DNA from: Brassica napus
Lineage: Eukaryota; Streptophyta; Magnoliopsida; Brassicales; Brassicaceae
Assembly (NCBI RefSeq): GCF_020379485.1
Contig: NC_063446.1
Location: forward strand, 19,603,525 to 19,667,524
Reading direction: 5' to 3'
Length of the DNA: 64,000 nt
The position numbers and the translations under genes are program-made. Below, in pieces: positions 36,817-48,680 of the stretch. A model generated the notes under the pieces. It was given only the letters and a program-made list of their open reading frames with translations, was not told the origin of the DNA and made no database searches. The stretch's first letter is position 1. Every line of letters starts with the position of its first letter.

Positions 36817-37615
36817 GGCGTTGGTTGGTAGAGCATTAACATTAACAGTAGCAGTATGCTATAGAAACAATATGCTGCAGAAGTTGTATGTTTTTGATAA
36901 ACTGTTTAATAAGATGATTAGTAGAGCATTAGCATAAGCAGTAGCAGTATGTTATAAAAGCAATATGCTGCAGAAATTGTATGTTTTTGCTAAACTGTTT
37001 AATAAGATGATTGGTAGAGCAGTATGAGTATGCTATTTAAAATTATTATAAAAATTAGTATATAATATGTAATATATTTATTTTTAATGAATATATTTCT
37101 AATATATATATATATATATATATAAATATATTAACATATAAAATTAAAAATATATAATTAATTTATTTTATTTAATAATTTTAAAATTATGCTTATATCG
37201 AAAAATATTATTTTAAAATAAATTTTATAGTTAAAATACCTATTTTAAAAAATAATATTTCACATTTAAAATAAATTAAATTATTTAAATTAAATTATAT
37301 TTTAAATGTGAAATACTATTTAAAAAAAAATATTGTTATTGTAAATTAATTTTAGAAATAAAAATTTTATTTTCTAGATATAAAAATAATTTTATGATAC
37401 TATTAAATAAAATAAATGAATTAATTATATATTTTCTTAATTTTATAAATTATAAATGCAAATGCTATTCTGAAAGCTTCATATGAGAGCATTGGCCAGA
37501 GAACATTTGGAGAACATTAGCATTTAGTAAATGATTCTCTAAATATTTTACTAACAATTATTGATTGGATAATGTAGAGCATAATGCTAATGCTAATGTT
37601 TTACCAATCAAGGCC
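36817..37615. mobile_element. PIF/Harbinger-like MITE
   Basis: Left end GGCGTTGGTTGGTA; right end read inward GGCCTTGATTGGTA. It is flanked by TAA at 36814-36816 and 37616-37618, the 3-bp duplication of Harbinger/Tourist elements. The inverted ends extend about 35 bases with mismatches (AGAGCATTAACATTAAC against AAACATTAGCATTAGC). A 93-bp subterminal unit is tandemly repeated on the left (GTAGAG at 36828, 36921, 37014). The core is extremely AT-rich. No ORF of note. Confidence 0.8.
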
Positions 37616-37618
37616 TAA

Positions 37619-37853
37619 GAACATGTTTATTGCAGGTTTTTTAGGTTGAGATTTTTATTGTAATATAAGATACAGTCTATTATCTTTTAACTAAAAAAAT
37701 TAAGAGACGTCTATTTTATCTCTTATTTAAAAGACATCTCTTAGATTTATTTAAGAAACGTCTCTTACCTTTTTTAGTTAAAAACTAAAAGACATTATCT
37801 TATATTACGATAAAAATCCCAGCTTAAGATACTTGCAATAATAAACATCCTGC
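37619..37853. mobile_element. Small foldback MITE
   Basis: The two ends are inverted copies over about 55 bases: ATTTTTATTGTAATATAAGATA near 37651-37672 and its complement near 37798-37819, with outer GTTTATTGCAGG-type ends. Internally AAGAGACGTCT/AGACGTCTCTT motifs are also symmetrical. Target duplication not resolved. It touches the end of the Harbinger-like MITE. Confidence 0.6.
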
Positions 37854-38699
37854 AAGGAGCGATTGAAGAAGAGAATGAAGGATCAGAAAAAATTCATGAA
37901 CTGACTTTCTAAACGAAATTCGACCACAGTGAACCAATCATGAAAGACCAAGAAAATAGATCACAATGAACCAAATATGAAGCAAAAGCCCAATGTAATT
38001 AGTCCCACAAGTGTTTCTAACCGGAACCCAACGAACAAAACCGAAAATCAAAGAATCTAACTAAAACAAATTCAAATTTCATAATACATAATACATGTAC
38101 GTTTTTATATCTTTATATTTGATATACCAAAAATAAATGATTCGAACCAACCCTAATATCTAAATGTAGACCTAGGCGTTCGTTCGAATATCCGTGCAGA
38201 TTAAGATCAAATATTTTGGATTTGGGGTTTACACTCCTAGGTCTTGTAATGATATTTTATTAATGCGGACCGAGTTCGGATATTGCATCCTAAACCCTAT
38301 AAAATAACTGTATATTATTTATATTCGGGTTATATCGATTCGGTTTAGATATATCTAAAGTAATTGCAAAATTTAAAAGCAAAACATAAAGAAGAAAAAC
38401 ACTTAAACTAAATATAAATTAATCTAACACACATCAAATTGAGAAAATAATAATAATAAAGTATTAAAATTAAACATGAAAACCTCGCTTATAAAAATAT
38501 GTGTTACTTTATAAATATAGTAGACTTGTTATTTCTACTAGACTACTAGCAAACTATAAAGTACTTATTTATAAGTAACTAGGTATTTAAAGTATTTATT
38601 TAAATTTTATTATTTATTTTTATCTATCAAATAAAAATAAACTAATAACAATAGATTTAGTATGAATAAACCAATGTTAAAAACAAAAACTTTTTTACA
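37854..38699. other. Spacer with a possible degenerate hAT-like relic
   Basis: 38165-38350 has ACCTAGGCGTTCGTTCG and a later TTCGGGTTATATCGATTCGG, similar in flavour to the TCGGG-rich hAT-like elements at 17460 and 30238, but without resolvable ends. The rest is AT-rich. Confidence 0.35.
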
Positions 38700-40610
38700 T
38701 CAAACGGCTGTTTTATTATTCAAGCTTGAGATGGTCTGGAAAACGAGACCGGGACAAAACAATCAATGTAGTACAGGTCCCTATGAAAGGATATTGCTAT
38801 CTTAGCTAATGAATCTAACAATACATTTTCAGACCGAGGAATAAAAACAATCAAGAACTCAGTGAATCTACTCTTCAGCTCCATCAACTTCTTTAATTTA
38901 GTGGAAAAGTTATGCCGTGCTATTGGGTCTTGAATCATCGTGACTAGATCCTTGCAATCAATGCCAAAATACTGATATGTCGATAGCTGAAGCATGCACT
39001 CCATCACCCATGAGAGGGCATAGAGTTCTGAGTGCAGTGGTGAGATTCTTCGCCGCTGGTTTCGTGCTATTCCCAATAGCTGAGTTACTTCTCTAAAATT
39101 TGTCCATGTCCATCCAAAACTACTGAAGAGTGCGTCATGTGTCTATGATCCATCTATCATGCATCTCTCATAATTTTCTATCTGTTCAGGGCTTTGTGTA
39201 ACTTATGGTTCTTCATGTTTGCAATTTGCTTCAAACCAAGCATGGCATTCTGACTCAGCATATCAGAGAGTTTCCAATTGGTCCATATCTATCTCTCTGA
39301 ATAATTTATTATTACTCACTTTTCAAATATACCACATAATCCAAGGATATGGGTCTTTATCCGGCTCAGGGTCTTCTATATCGTTCTTCCGCCAAAAAGG
39401 TAGTCTATGTTCGTATAGTGGCTTGCACTGGGGAACATCGCTGGTGGAGTTGGGGTTGCTGCATGTGCCATGTTTTGTAGAACTTGGGACACTCAAAGAT
39501 GACATGGTTTATAGTTCCATCATCTAGGGCAATGGAGCTTGTATCTTCCAAAAAAAGGCTTCGAGTTTTGTGATATTCATCTCTACCTGGATGTCCACCA
39601 TATCCTTGTTGAGAACGTTCCTAGCTACCCTGTATCCTGAGTTAACAGTGTACATCTCATTCTTAGTATAGCTCCAACAATACTTATCCCGATGATATTC
39701 TTGACTTATGACCAAAAATTGAATCAGTGGAATATCCTCCGGACTGGCATAGTTTTCAAGCATCTTTGAGTTCCATCTTTGAGTTCCATCTTTTTGGATT
39801 TCCTATCATTATGTCAGGTACTAGCATCATCGGGTGAACCATCAGTGCTATTGGTCTAGTTGGTCTTACTGGTATCGTTGGTATCCTACAGTCTTCCCAA
39901 ACCCTAATCTCATTCCGGAGTGTACCTGTCGTCTGATTCCCAACAAAGTTAATGGTTCTGCTGCCATTATACTCGACCACCCATAACATGGCCTATCATG
40001 CTTTTTATGTGCAAGGGCATGCTACATTTGAAGTATTTCTCCCTTGGAAATCTAGCTAATAATGAATCTGGGTATTGTACTAATCGCCATAATTGTTTGC
40101 CTAGTAAGGCAAGATTGAATTCATGGATCATCATGAATCCTATCCCTCTCTATTCTCATGATTTGCATAGTTTTTCCCATTTTACCAAATGTATACCTTT
40201 TTAGGCAGGTTTGAACTACACCAGAACCGTGCAATGGCACTAGCTAAATTTTCACATGTCTCTAACGGTAGTGGCATAGTCGATATTACATAAGTAGGTA
40301 GAGCCAATAGGATATACTTTATTAGTACTTCCTTTCTTCCCGTTGTTAGCCATCAGCCCGTCCAGCCATTAACCCGATTTTGCAACCGATCCTTCAGGAA
40401 ATCAAACAAGTTCCTTTTCAAGCCACTAATGTCCTCAGGGATACCAAGATAAGTTTTCATCCCCCCTTCCTTATTTGTAATTCTCGTTGAGCTTTTGACA
40501 GCCTCCTTCACATTTTGAAGTACGTATCTTCTTACCAAAAAACAAGGATGATTTTTCAAAATTAATACTTTGTCCAGAAGTTTTCTCATAAGTCTTAAGA
40601 ACTTTCATGA
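38700..40610 (-). mobile_element. Decayed L1-type LINE, ORF2 C-terminal half
   Basis: On the minus strand, fragments appear in ORF2 order: an RT-tail fragment with NKEGGMKTYLGIPEDISG (about 40480-40430); a middle part with RVWEDCRIPTIP (39905-39870) and IPLIQFLVISQ/WSYTKNEMYTVNSGYR (39730-39625), the zf-RVT-adjacent region; then an RNase H domain 39076-38720 (SELYALSWVMECM ... FGIDCKDLVTMI ... FIPRSENVLLDSLAKIA). Multiple stops and shifts make it dead. The RNase H segment alone is open for 118 codons. Confidence 0.75.
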
Positions 40611-41045
40611 CTTACCTTGATTGAAAAAGCTAACGAACGCTTAAAGATAAAAAAAAGACAAAGATCTCTTGAACACAAATCCCTTCTTTGGATATTTGAT
40701 GAAAAAAACAAATACTTTTATTGTTGAGAGATTTGTGTAATTGTTGATGCCAATAGGTATTTTGAGGGTCTCCAACGCATAATTGACAATATACATCATC
40801 TTCGCTTCCCAGAAAATATCAATAGGTAATTTTGATGTTAATATGCCGTACTTGTGTCGATACGTACTGCATCATGGTTTTAGTGACAAAAAGGTTTTAA
40901 TTTTCAAACGATGTTGATTTTCTTTATTTTCTGGGATTATATAATACTCTAATTTCAAGTTCTTTTCTGAAATTTTGGATAAAAATTATGAATTCTCTTT
41001 TAGCACTTGTTCCTCTTTGATCAACTAGGATCTTTAGAGCTTTTA

Positions 41046-41215
41046 TTCCTTTCTTTGTTGAGTAACTTTGAAAAGTTTATAAAATGTAATGAAGACTCCA
41101 TCCTTGACTCGGTATTCTTTGAAGAAAGTTGTCCTTTCTTTGTTGAGCAATTTTGAAGTTTATAAAATGTGATGAAGTCTCAAACCTTGACTCGGCATTC
41201 TTTGAAAAAAGTTTA
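41046..41215. repeat. 85-bp tandem duplication
   Basis: CCTTTCTTTGTTGAGTAAC at 41049 recurs as CCTTTCTTTGTTGAGCAAT at 41134. Both copies end with a CTTGACTCGG(T/C)ATTCTTTGAA phrase. Surrounding 40610-41340 shows nothing else I recognise. Confidence 0.7.
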
Positions 41216-41342
41216 ACAAAAAATAACAGTCCCAACTAGTTCGATTGGACTATATGTTAAGCAGAAACCGATCACCTTTGATGCGCCAGTTTCTAGTTTC
41301 TGATTTTGATGATCTAAATTAGATGTTTATTGGGTAAAAATG

Positions 41343-41775
41343 TTAAGTTTTGTTAGAGTTTTGTTTATGATGCACCGTTGGTGGTATGCAAGTACCGTAT
41401 TCCACACCGTGATGTTAGACCACCTCCGGTTCCAAATGCAGAGTTTATAGAGTTGGTAAGAACCCTTATGTGTCACATTATTATTGGAAGGTCCATTTAT
41501 GTTTCTCTCTCCTTCGTAACTCATCTGAAATCTGATTTTCTCTTTTTCCTCCAAACTCAATCTCTTCATTTTCTCTGTCAATTCTTATTTCGATCTCTTT
41601 CTTGGTTAGGGAAATCCTCCTCCAAGTCCAACTTCTCCGGCCGCCAATTGACCGGCTTCGGTTTCGGCAGACCCAAGACAACAACCTCCTCCTCCTGCCA
41701 CAGCTCCGCTGCAGAAGATGCCCTCCAGAGCCTTGATTTCGAGCTTCGAAGCCAAGCTCAGCGGCTCCAACTAAA
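41343..41775 (+). other. Unidentified gene-like fragments upstream of the gamma-COP piece
   Basis: 41360-41455 reads VYDAPLVVCKYRIPHRDV then RPPPVPNAEFIEL. 41609-41770 reads a proline/serine-rich stretch with GC content well above the spacer. Both look like old coding exons, but I do not recognise their sources. They sit directly before the gamma-COP fragment and may have been captured together with it. Confidence 0.35.
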
Positions 41776-42415
41776 CCAGAGCAGTTGTTGGAGAGGGTAC
41801 TGAACCATTGGTCTAGAACATTGGTGTAAAGCATATTTTATTTCCTTCTATTCTCGTTTCATTATTCTGGCGTGGGTTTTTGTATGTCAATGTCATTGTA
41901 GATGCTTCAGAAGCAGAGGAATTCAGTGAATTGGCTTCAAAGGCCCTGAACTCACTTCCTTATGATTCGCCTGGTCAAGCCTTTGTTGCTTTTGAGAAAC
42001 CCGCGGGTGTCCCTGCTGTTGGAAAGTTTTCTAACACATTAACTTTTGTTGTTAAGGAGGTACATGTTGCTTTTCATTTCCATCTAATTATTATTTATTT
42101 TCTACATAAACGCTGAAGGTTGTTCAGAGGTACAAAGGAAAGCAATGCATTATAAATGTGTTTGAAACAGGTTGACCTAAGCACATGCGAAGCAGAGGAC
42201 GATGGGGTAGAAGATGAGTATCAGCTGGAGGATCTTGAGGTTGTAGCTGCAGATTACATGGTGAAGGTGAGCGTCTCCAATTTCAGGAATGCATGGGAAA
42301 GCATGAATGAAGAAGATGAGCACGTAGACGAATATGGGCTTGGCGAGAGAGAGAGAGTTTGGGAGAAGCTATGAAGGCTGTCATCGATCTTAAGAACCTT
42401 CCATTGGAGCAATGA
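41776..42415 (+). pseudogene. Coatomer gamma subunit (gamma-COP) gene fragment
   Basis: A fragment of the gene for the COPI coat subunit. PEQLLERV at about 41777-41800 is followed by an intron-like gap. Then 41883-42059 reads NVIVDASEAEEFSELASK, DSPGQAFVAFEKPAGVP and FSNTLTFVVKE. After an intron (GT at 42060 to AG at about 42171), DDGVEDEYQLEDLEVVAAD and VSNFRNAWESMNEEDE follow to about 42340. A GAGAGAGA run near 42345-42356 then shifts the frame, giving an early stop at 42374 although recognisable codons (LGEAMKAVIDL) continue in another frame. Retained introns show it came from genomic DNA, not mRNA. The N-terminal bulk is absent, so it is not a functional coatomer gene. Confidence 0.85.
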
Positions 42416-43887
42416 GAAAATTAATTATACTAACAAAGTTCTAAACTTCTTAAATCATAAAATTAAATGTTAAATTATTCATCAGAACCCACAAAGGATT
42501 CTAACCATTGGATTTGCTCTTTTTTTTTTTTTTTTTTGTCATTGGACTTGCTCTTAGTGTCTTAAATTAGAAAGGAGTAAGGAGTAATTATGCAGAAAAC
42601 AACAACAATTATTGATAGGTGCAGAGGGTAGGACAATGCACTATTGGCTCTCAGGTCTAATCCAGGAGGTCCCAACATGTGGCCAATGTTTAATGACTTT
42701 ATTACCCTGAGATTATTGGTGTACCCTAATCGTACTAATTAAACAAATGTCAGTAATAATTGAACGAATAGTGTCAATATAGCTAAAACTATTGATAAAC
42801 TTATCTAGTGTTCACTTTATCACATTTGTAGACGACTAACTCACATGGGCTCATCTTACAGTCTAGTCTCTGTTCTCTACTTGACAATATTCATGCTAAA
42901 TCCCTCCTACTAATTCCTTTTAAAGAAGCGACAAAAAATATTCCTCATTAGGAGAATAATCTTTCAAATTGGTTAATGTTATCCATATTAATTGTTTTAC
43001 TCCAACTAAAAATAAATGTTTTACTCCAACTAAATTTTAATTACTCAACGATTCTTCTGGTTCTATGTATGGACTGCATGATTCAAATAATTGACTGGCT
43101 TTTTAAGCCTTTTCAGTTTTACCATTAACTGAGAAAATTCTTGTGGTGTACATAAATAAGTAAAAATCAAATATTTCATATAAACATAAAATGGGATTAC
43201 ATACTAAAGGATATGAATTTTATTGGTAAATTTTTTTTGTAGAAGTCTATCAAATTCAAAACCATTACCGCGCCTAAACGTTACACTCCCAAAATCTTCA
43301 GACAAGAAGGGTTTGACTAGTCCAAGCAAACTCACTCATGGGACCTTTTTCTCGATGTTATATCTACTCCAAAAAAATAGAGAATCTCAGTTTCAAAGTT
43401 GTATTTTGGCTAAAACCATTGTTTTGCAGTCTTCGAGGTCTTGTCGTCCTTTTATTTGCACGCCTTGATTTTAATATCGTCGCATTCGCATCATTTGGGA
43501 ACTTTGGATTCTTGGTTCATCGAGGCATTAAAGTCTGTGGCTATCTTCTTCTTGAAAATAGTTACAATGTCATCTTGGACGGTTAAAAGCTTCATTTACT
43601 ATATACAATTAATGGTTTTTATTTAATAATCCCATGTAACATGTATGTAAGTGTAAGCGTACTTGCCTTTAAATATAACAATACAAGTAAAAGCTGCAAC
43701 ATTTCTGATGCCCACTCGTTTGTTATAAAATTAACAATCACAAATATTTTACTGTATTCTTAAATTTAGTTAATTTTGTTTTATCATAATCATTATTGAT
43801 TCATCAACAGCTGTTAATATTTTCTACTTTCTGTTCAGGTTCCGAAAAAAACTATTTTACATGTAACAGAAAAAAAATCATGCACAT
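42416..43887. other. Intergenic; MITE-like start, then nothing recognised
   Basis: 42395-42555 has outward-facing CCATTGGAGCA and CCATTGGATTTGCTC phrases, so a small MITE may abut the gamma-COP fragment. An 18-T run lies near 42521-42538. Small ORFs at 43223-43586 have no recognisable features. Confidence 0.4.
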
Positions 43888-43943
43888 GATAGAGATAGAG
43901 ATAGAGAGAGATAGAGATAGAGATAGAGAGAGATAGAGAGAGA
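43888..43943. repeat. GATA/GA microsatellite
   Basis: Mixed (GATAGA)n and (GA)n tract about 230 bases upstream of the IQD16-like start codon. Confidence 0.9.
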
Positions 43944-44173
43944 ATTGCTATAAAAAAAAATCACTTTGTTCTAATTTCGTAACTAAATTCAATTTGTGAC
44001 AAGATAAATAAAAAAGGCATTTATGGTCTCTGTCGTGTATATATATTTACATTTATGTAGTCTTCTCTAGTCCCGTGGTGTAGTAGTTAGTTACATGAGC
44101 AACATCAACTTCACTTAAAGTAGGTAAGTCCGATCTTTCCTTCCTCTCTTGTTCGTTAACTACTTAACTTAAG

Positions 44174-46777
44174 ATGGCTAAGAAGAACGGAACGTCGTGG
44201 CTCACGGCCGTGAAGAAGATTCTCTGGTCACCCTCAAAAGATTCCGACAAGAAGAGTCACCAGAAAGAAGCTGATTATAACAAGGTTTAGTTCATCTCTC
44301 TGTTATTATCAGAATGTTGTGTATTCATGGGTCTTGAGATTTAAGCAGAATTTTTCGAACTTCAGCAGAAAAAGGAGAAGAAAGGATGGATTTTTCGTAA
44401 GACCAAAGTCGAAAACACTGACTCTGTAACCGACACGATACCTAAGGCGGAGAAAGAAGAGAAGGACAAACCAGCGGTCGCCGAGGTCGTTAAGTTAACG
44501 GCAACTCCAGGTTTTATAAGACGTCATTGGGCTGCCATTATTATTCAAACAGCTTTCAGAGGCTACCTCGTAAGTAAACAAAAATCATGTCTTATTCATT
44601 GTGTATTTTAATTTATTTGAATTTTTGAACAAACTCGTGTTATTAATTTCTTTTGTCGAAATACTGTGTAATTTATTTAAAATACTAGTTAAAATCCGTG
44701 AATTTTTCATCTATTTTAAAAGGCAAAGAGAGCATTTGGGGCATTGAAAGGGATAGTGAAGCTACAAGCATTGGTGAGAGGTCATAATGTTAGAAACCAA
44801 GCGAAACACACTTTAAGATGCATAAAGGCTTTGGTTCGAGTTCAAGATCAAGTGCTTAGTCATCATCATCAACAACAACAACGTTCAAGAGTCTTATCAT
44901 CATCACCATCATCAAACTGTTATGATATCGAAGCAAGACGTAATTCAATGTTTGCTGAATCTAACGGGTTTTGGGACAGTAAAACATATCTTCAAGACAT
45001 CCGTAGCCGTAGATCTCTGGTTAGTGATTATAATTTTTGAAAATTCGAACTTTATTTATTTTTGTATTGCTGAGACAAAATGTTTTCTGGTTTTGCAGTC
45101 AAGGGACATGAGTCGATGCACCAATGAATTTGTGGTTAACCAAGAAGAATCACAATCGATTTTGCAGAAGAGATTAAAGATTGCTATTGAACGAGAGAAA
45201 GCACATGCACTTGCTCTCTCTAATCAGGTATTTATTAAATTTTTAATTACTGAATTATTTTATAGAATATTTTGGATTTCTATTAATTAGAAAAGTTACA
45301 CCTTCTCACAGTCTAATGAGATTGATAATTTTCTTTTGGACTTTTATTTTTGCCAACAACATGAATTAAAAACTTAAGACAATTCGGAAAACTAAATCCG
45401 TGTTACAAAATCTACTAATATAAATTGTGACAATTGCATCTTGAATATTTTGTGCTAATTACATGTTCTTATGTTGTTAATTTTATGGACTTTACAGCCA
45501 TAAATCTATGTTTTATAGGGGTTATGGTATAGTTTTGTGTAGATATTAAGATGTGACCGGTCACGATGATAGGAACAATATGTTACTTAACTTAAATTTA
45601 TGGCTGTATCTGTCATGAAAACAGATTAAAATTATGTATATTAATTTCAAAATGAACAAATTAGTGTAATTTTTACATATTAACAAGGATAAACTATTTC
45701 TAGGGTGTGACAGGTAACAATCATAAGAACAATAGAAACGGATATGAAAAAAATGAGTAGAAATAAAATTTTAGGAATGATGAGGAATGATAGTTTCTTA
45801 TCAAAATTAATGAAGAATTGATTTGTTCTATAATTCTCTATAAATAAAGGAACGAAGAAGAATGAAAAGGAAAACATATTCCTCATGAATGGTAAAAAAT
45901 TTAAAGAATGTTTAGTACCATATTGTTCTTATGATGGTTACCGGTCATATTCTATTGTTCCTATGATGGTTACCAGTCACACCCTAAGAATAGTTTGTCC
46001 TTGAAATTAATATACATAATTTTAATCTATTTTCATGACAGATACAGCCATAAATTTATGTTTTATAGGGGTTATGGTATAGTTTTGTGTAGATATTAAG
46101 AATAGTTTATCCTTGTTAATATGTAAAATTACACTAATTTGTTCATTTTGAAATTAATATACATAATTTTAATCTGTTTTCATGACAGAGCACGTACTAA
46201 CGTTTTTGTTTTTGTCGTCATATGAAAGATTCGGAGTCGCTCTTACCGGAATCAATCAGCCGGCGACGACAGGGAGCTTCTAGAGAGAACAAGGTGGCTC
46301 GATCGATGGATGGCTACAAAGCAATGGGACAACACAATCACCATTCCCACAACAAGAGATCAAGTAAAGACTCTTGAAATGGATACAAACATAGCCACCA
46401 CGACACACCATCATAAATCGTATCCAGCGACTCCACCGTCGTGCAGAGCCACTAGAACCTTTGGGATAAGATCAGCTAGTCCAAGGATACCCTGTTCTTC
46501 GCCTTCTCCGATGGTTCAGCCGAACTACATGAGTGCGACTGAGTCAGCTAAGGCTAAGGCACGGACTCAGAGCACGCCACGGCGGAGACCAGTTATTACG
46601 GCGAAGAAACGGTTGTGTTATGCGGAGGAGGGGAGTGTGAGGAGTCCGAGTTTGAAGAGTGCTTATAACGTTTGTCTTTGTGGGGAACATGAATCGGATT
46701 ACTCTTGTTGTTACGGTGATGGGCTCGCCGGAAAAGTGTCGCCTTGTTCTACAAGTGATCTCCGGTGGTTACAGTGA
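44174..46777 (+). CDS. IQ67-domain calmodulin-binding protein, IQD16 type
   Basis: Five exons: 44174-44284, 44366-44569, 44723-45019, 45099-45227, 46229-46777; 429 aa. The IQ67 domain (about residues 91-157) spans the exon 2/3 junction and has repeated calmodulin-binding IQ motifs: [32 protein letters not shown] and [12 protein letters not shown]. The N-terminus is very basic ([14 protein letters not shown]) and the C-terminal half is Ser/Arg/Pro-rich with the family motif [13 protein letters not shown](T/S)QS near 400. IQD proteins bind calmodulin and usually associate with microtubules, membranes or nuclei; that is family knowledge. Length and position fit Arabidopsis At4g10640. Exon 2 could start at 44366 or 44369 (CAGCAG acceptor). 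Intron 4 holds a composite hairpin element. Confidence 0.92.
45494..46188. mobile_element. Composite inverted-repeat insertion in IQD16-like intron 4
   Basis: A 57-bp direct repeat (GGGGTTATGGTATAGTTTTG core) occurs at 45494-45550 and 46044-46100. The left arm 45592-45736 is repeated in inverse orientation twice, at 45952-46059 (with about 30 bases missing) and 46099-46188. In the middle, 45703-45995 has MITE-like ends GGGTGTGAC(A)GGTAAC and GGTTACCAGTCACACCC, and ACAATATG/CATATTGT-type inner repeats. It explains why this intron is 1,001 bases long while the others are under 160. Confidence 0.75.
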
Positions 46778-46929
46778 GAGACCTTTAGTTTTGTTTATTG
46801 TGTGTTTGTAATATCAACGATCGTTAAATTTTTGCTTTGTTTATTGTTCCTTGTGCTACAATCTGAATTAGATGACATTGATTCAAACGTTTTAAGCCTT
46901 TATCTCAATAGAAGGTTCCAAAGTTCACT

Positions 46930-47262
46930 CTTCAATATGTATTTCAAGCTGCTCGATATACCATTTGGCGTGAAAGGAATGCAAGACGTCATGGAGATAA
47001 ACCCTCTTCATCAGTACATAGACTTATACATTTGCTGGACAAGAACATAAGAGACAGATTCACCACAATTCAAAGAATGGGAGACAACAAGTATGAAGAA
47101 GGATTAAGGTTTTGGTTTGCCAGAAGGAACATAGGCTTATAGGAAAATTTATATAGGCTTATAGGAAAGGTTTTGTTATATATTTCAAAACAAGATGCAT
47201 TTGATGTAAACCAAAAGCTTTTTGATTTGAATAAATTTAACATTTAATTCAAAAAAAAGACA
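46930..47262 (+). mobile_element. LINE 3'-end fragment downstream of the IQD16-like gene
   Basis: From about 46945 the frame reads QAARYTIWRERNARRHG, then HLLDKNIRDRFTTIQ, then GLRFWFARRN and a stop near 47140. This is the very end of an L1-type ORF2, as in 22235-22410. AATAAATTT and an A run (47245-47260) close the element. It begins about 150 bases after the IQD16-like stop codon, so it may be part of that gene's 3' UTR. Confidence 0.75.
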
Positions 47263-48671
47263 GCGATTAGTAAAAATATGTTTCAAGTGCAGCGTTTCCT
47301 ATTTGGATTAGTGTTATGATGAGCTATTGGAAGTGAGAAAGACAAACTTAGAGGTAACATGAATTTAATTCATCTGCTTCTCTCAAAGCTTCTGCCATTG
47401 ATAATGCCAAATGGCGGGGTTGTCCATGGGCGGTCAGTGTCCAAAACATAATGAGCCAAACCAAATAAGAAACGGATTAAACTAGACTAATAAGCCTAGT
47501 TTATGTAGAACAAAAACGGGTTGGATCCCATGGTTATTGTTCGGCATCGTCATGTAGATCTCTTACCTTTGGAACTTGGATCGCAAGCAGAAAATTAACA
47601 TCACAATCTTATCTTTTCACAAGCTCCACACGCCAATTTTCGACTGTATCTTCATTAATTGTCATCATCGAATGTAACATATATATATATTCTCTCTTTG
47701 ATCTTCATTCAGCTTCAAAAATCACCTTGTTACACAATTATTATTATTTTTACTTGATACATGACAAGTTGACACATTTCCTTTTTGATGACTAATGTGT
47801 TCCTTTCTTTTATACACCACCAGATAAATATCACACACAATGTATGTTTGACTTTGTCCAGACTTCTTGAATCAGACCAGACCTCTCATACTCCCATCAT
47901 ACAACATTTGAGTTACGCTTAAGAGGTGTGGGTCTATCTGGTGGTGCGTTATTCATCATTTGCTAACAACAAAACGAAACTGACAATGAAAACTAAACCG
48001 CAAAGACAAAGACATCAAAAACAATATGCATAGCCATCCATCTTCATCAATAACAAACTATGTTAATACATAACAACCTCATGATAATTACATAGAGTAT
48101 GCAACTAATGCACACAAGTCAACAAACACAATTTTCAACAATTTCATAGAGATTGGAATATCACTTATCACTTAATAGAAATGAAAAGCAGAGAAGAAAA
48201 TAATGTCAGAGATTCTTACGCGAAAGATAACAGAAGATCTCGATTCATTTTGAGTTGAACTCAAACACTAATTTCTCTTGCCTCTTGGATTGACTTTGAG
48301 AACTCTCAAATTTATGTTTTTCAAAAATTTTAAAGAATGATATTATACATATTTAGCAATGTTTTCTTATTTTTTTCTTAAAAAATGTATACATATTCAG
48401 AAATGTTTTTCTAAATATACTTATAATTTAGATTCAGCTTCAGGAAGGCGTCATGCATATTTAGAAATATTTTCCTAAACTTTTAAAAAATTAGGAGCTT
48501 TTTAAAAAAATTATGAGAAATGTTTTGAAAACATATTTATTTATATTTTAGTCAGATTATTTTTATAAATCATAGTTTCAAAAATAAAAAGAAAAATAAT
48601 ATCGATGGTATATGCAATTCCAATTCCGATTCAAACTCATGTTTTAATTAAACAAGTTATATTTTTGAGTA
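47263..48671. other. Intergenic, nothing recognised
   Basis: No gene, RNA or bounded repeat supported. An ATATATAT stretch occurs near 47678-47690. Confidence 0.5.
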
Positions 48672-48680
48672 ATTTTTCTA

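Noticed and set aside
38720..39076. Stand-alone RNase H gene (118 codons)
   Set aside because: It is the C-terminal domain of the decayed LINE whose other ORF2 pieces lie in order up to 40.6 kb.
44060..44110. Possible tRNA (GTGGTGTAGTAGTTAGTTAC-like A box)
   Set aside because: No B box or acceptor-stem pairing follows within tRNA distance; it lies in the IQD16-like leader.
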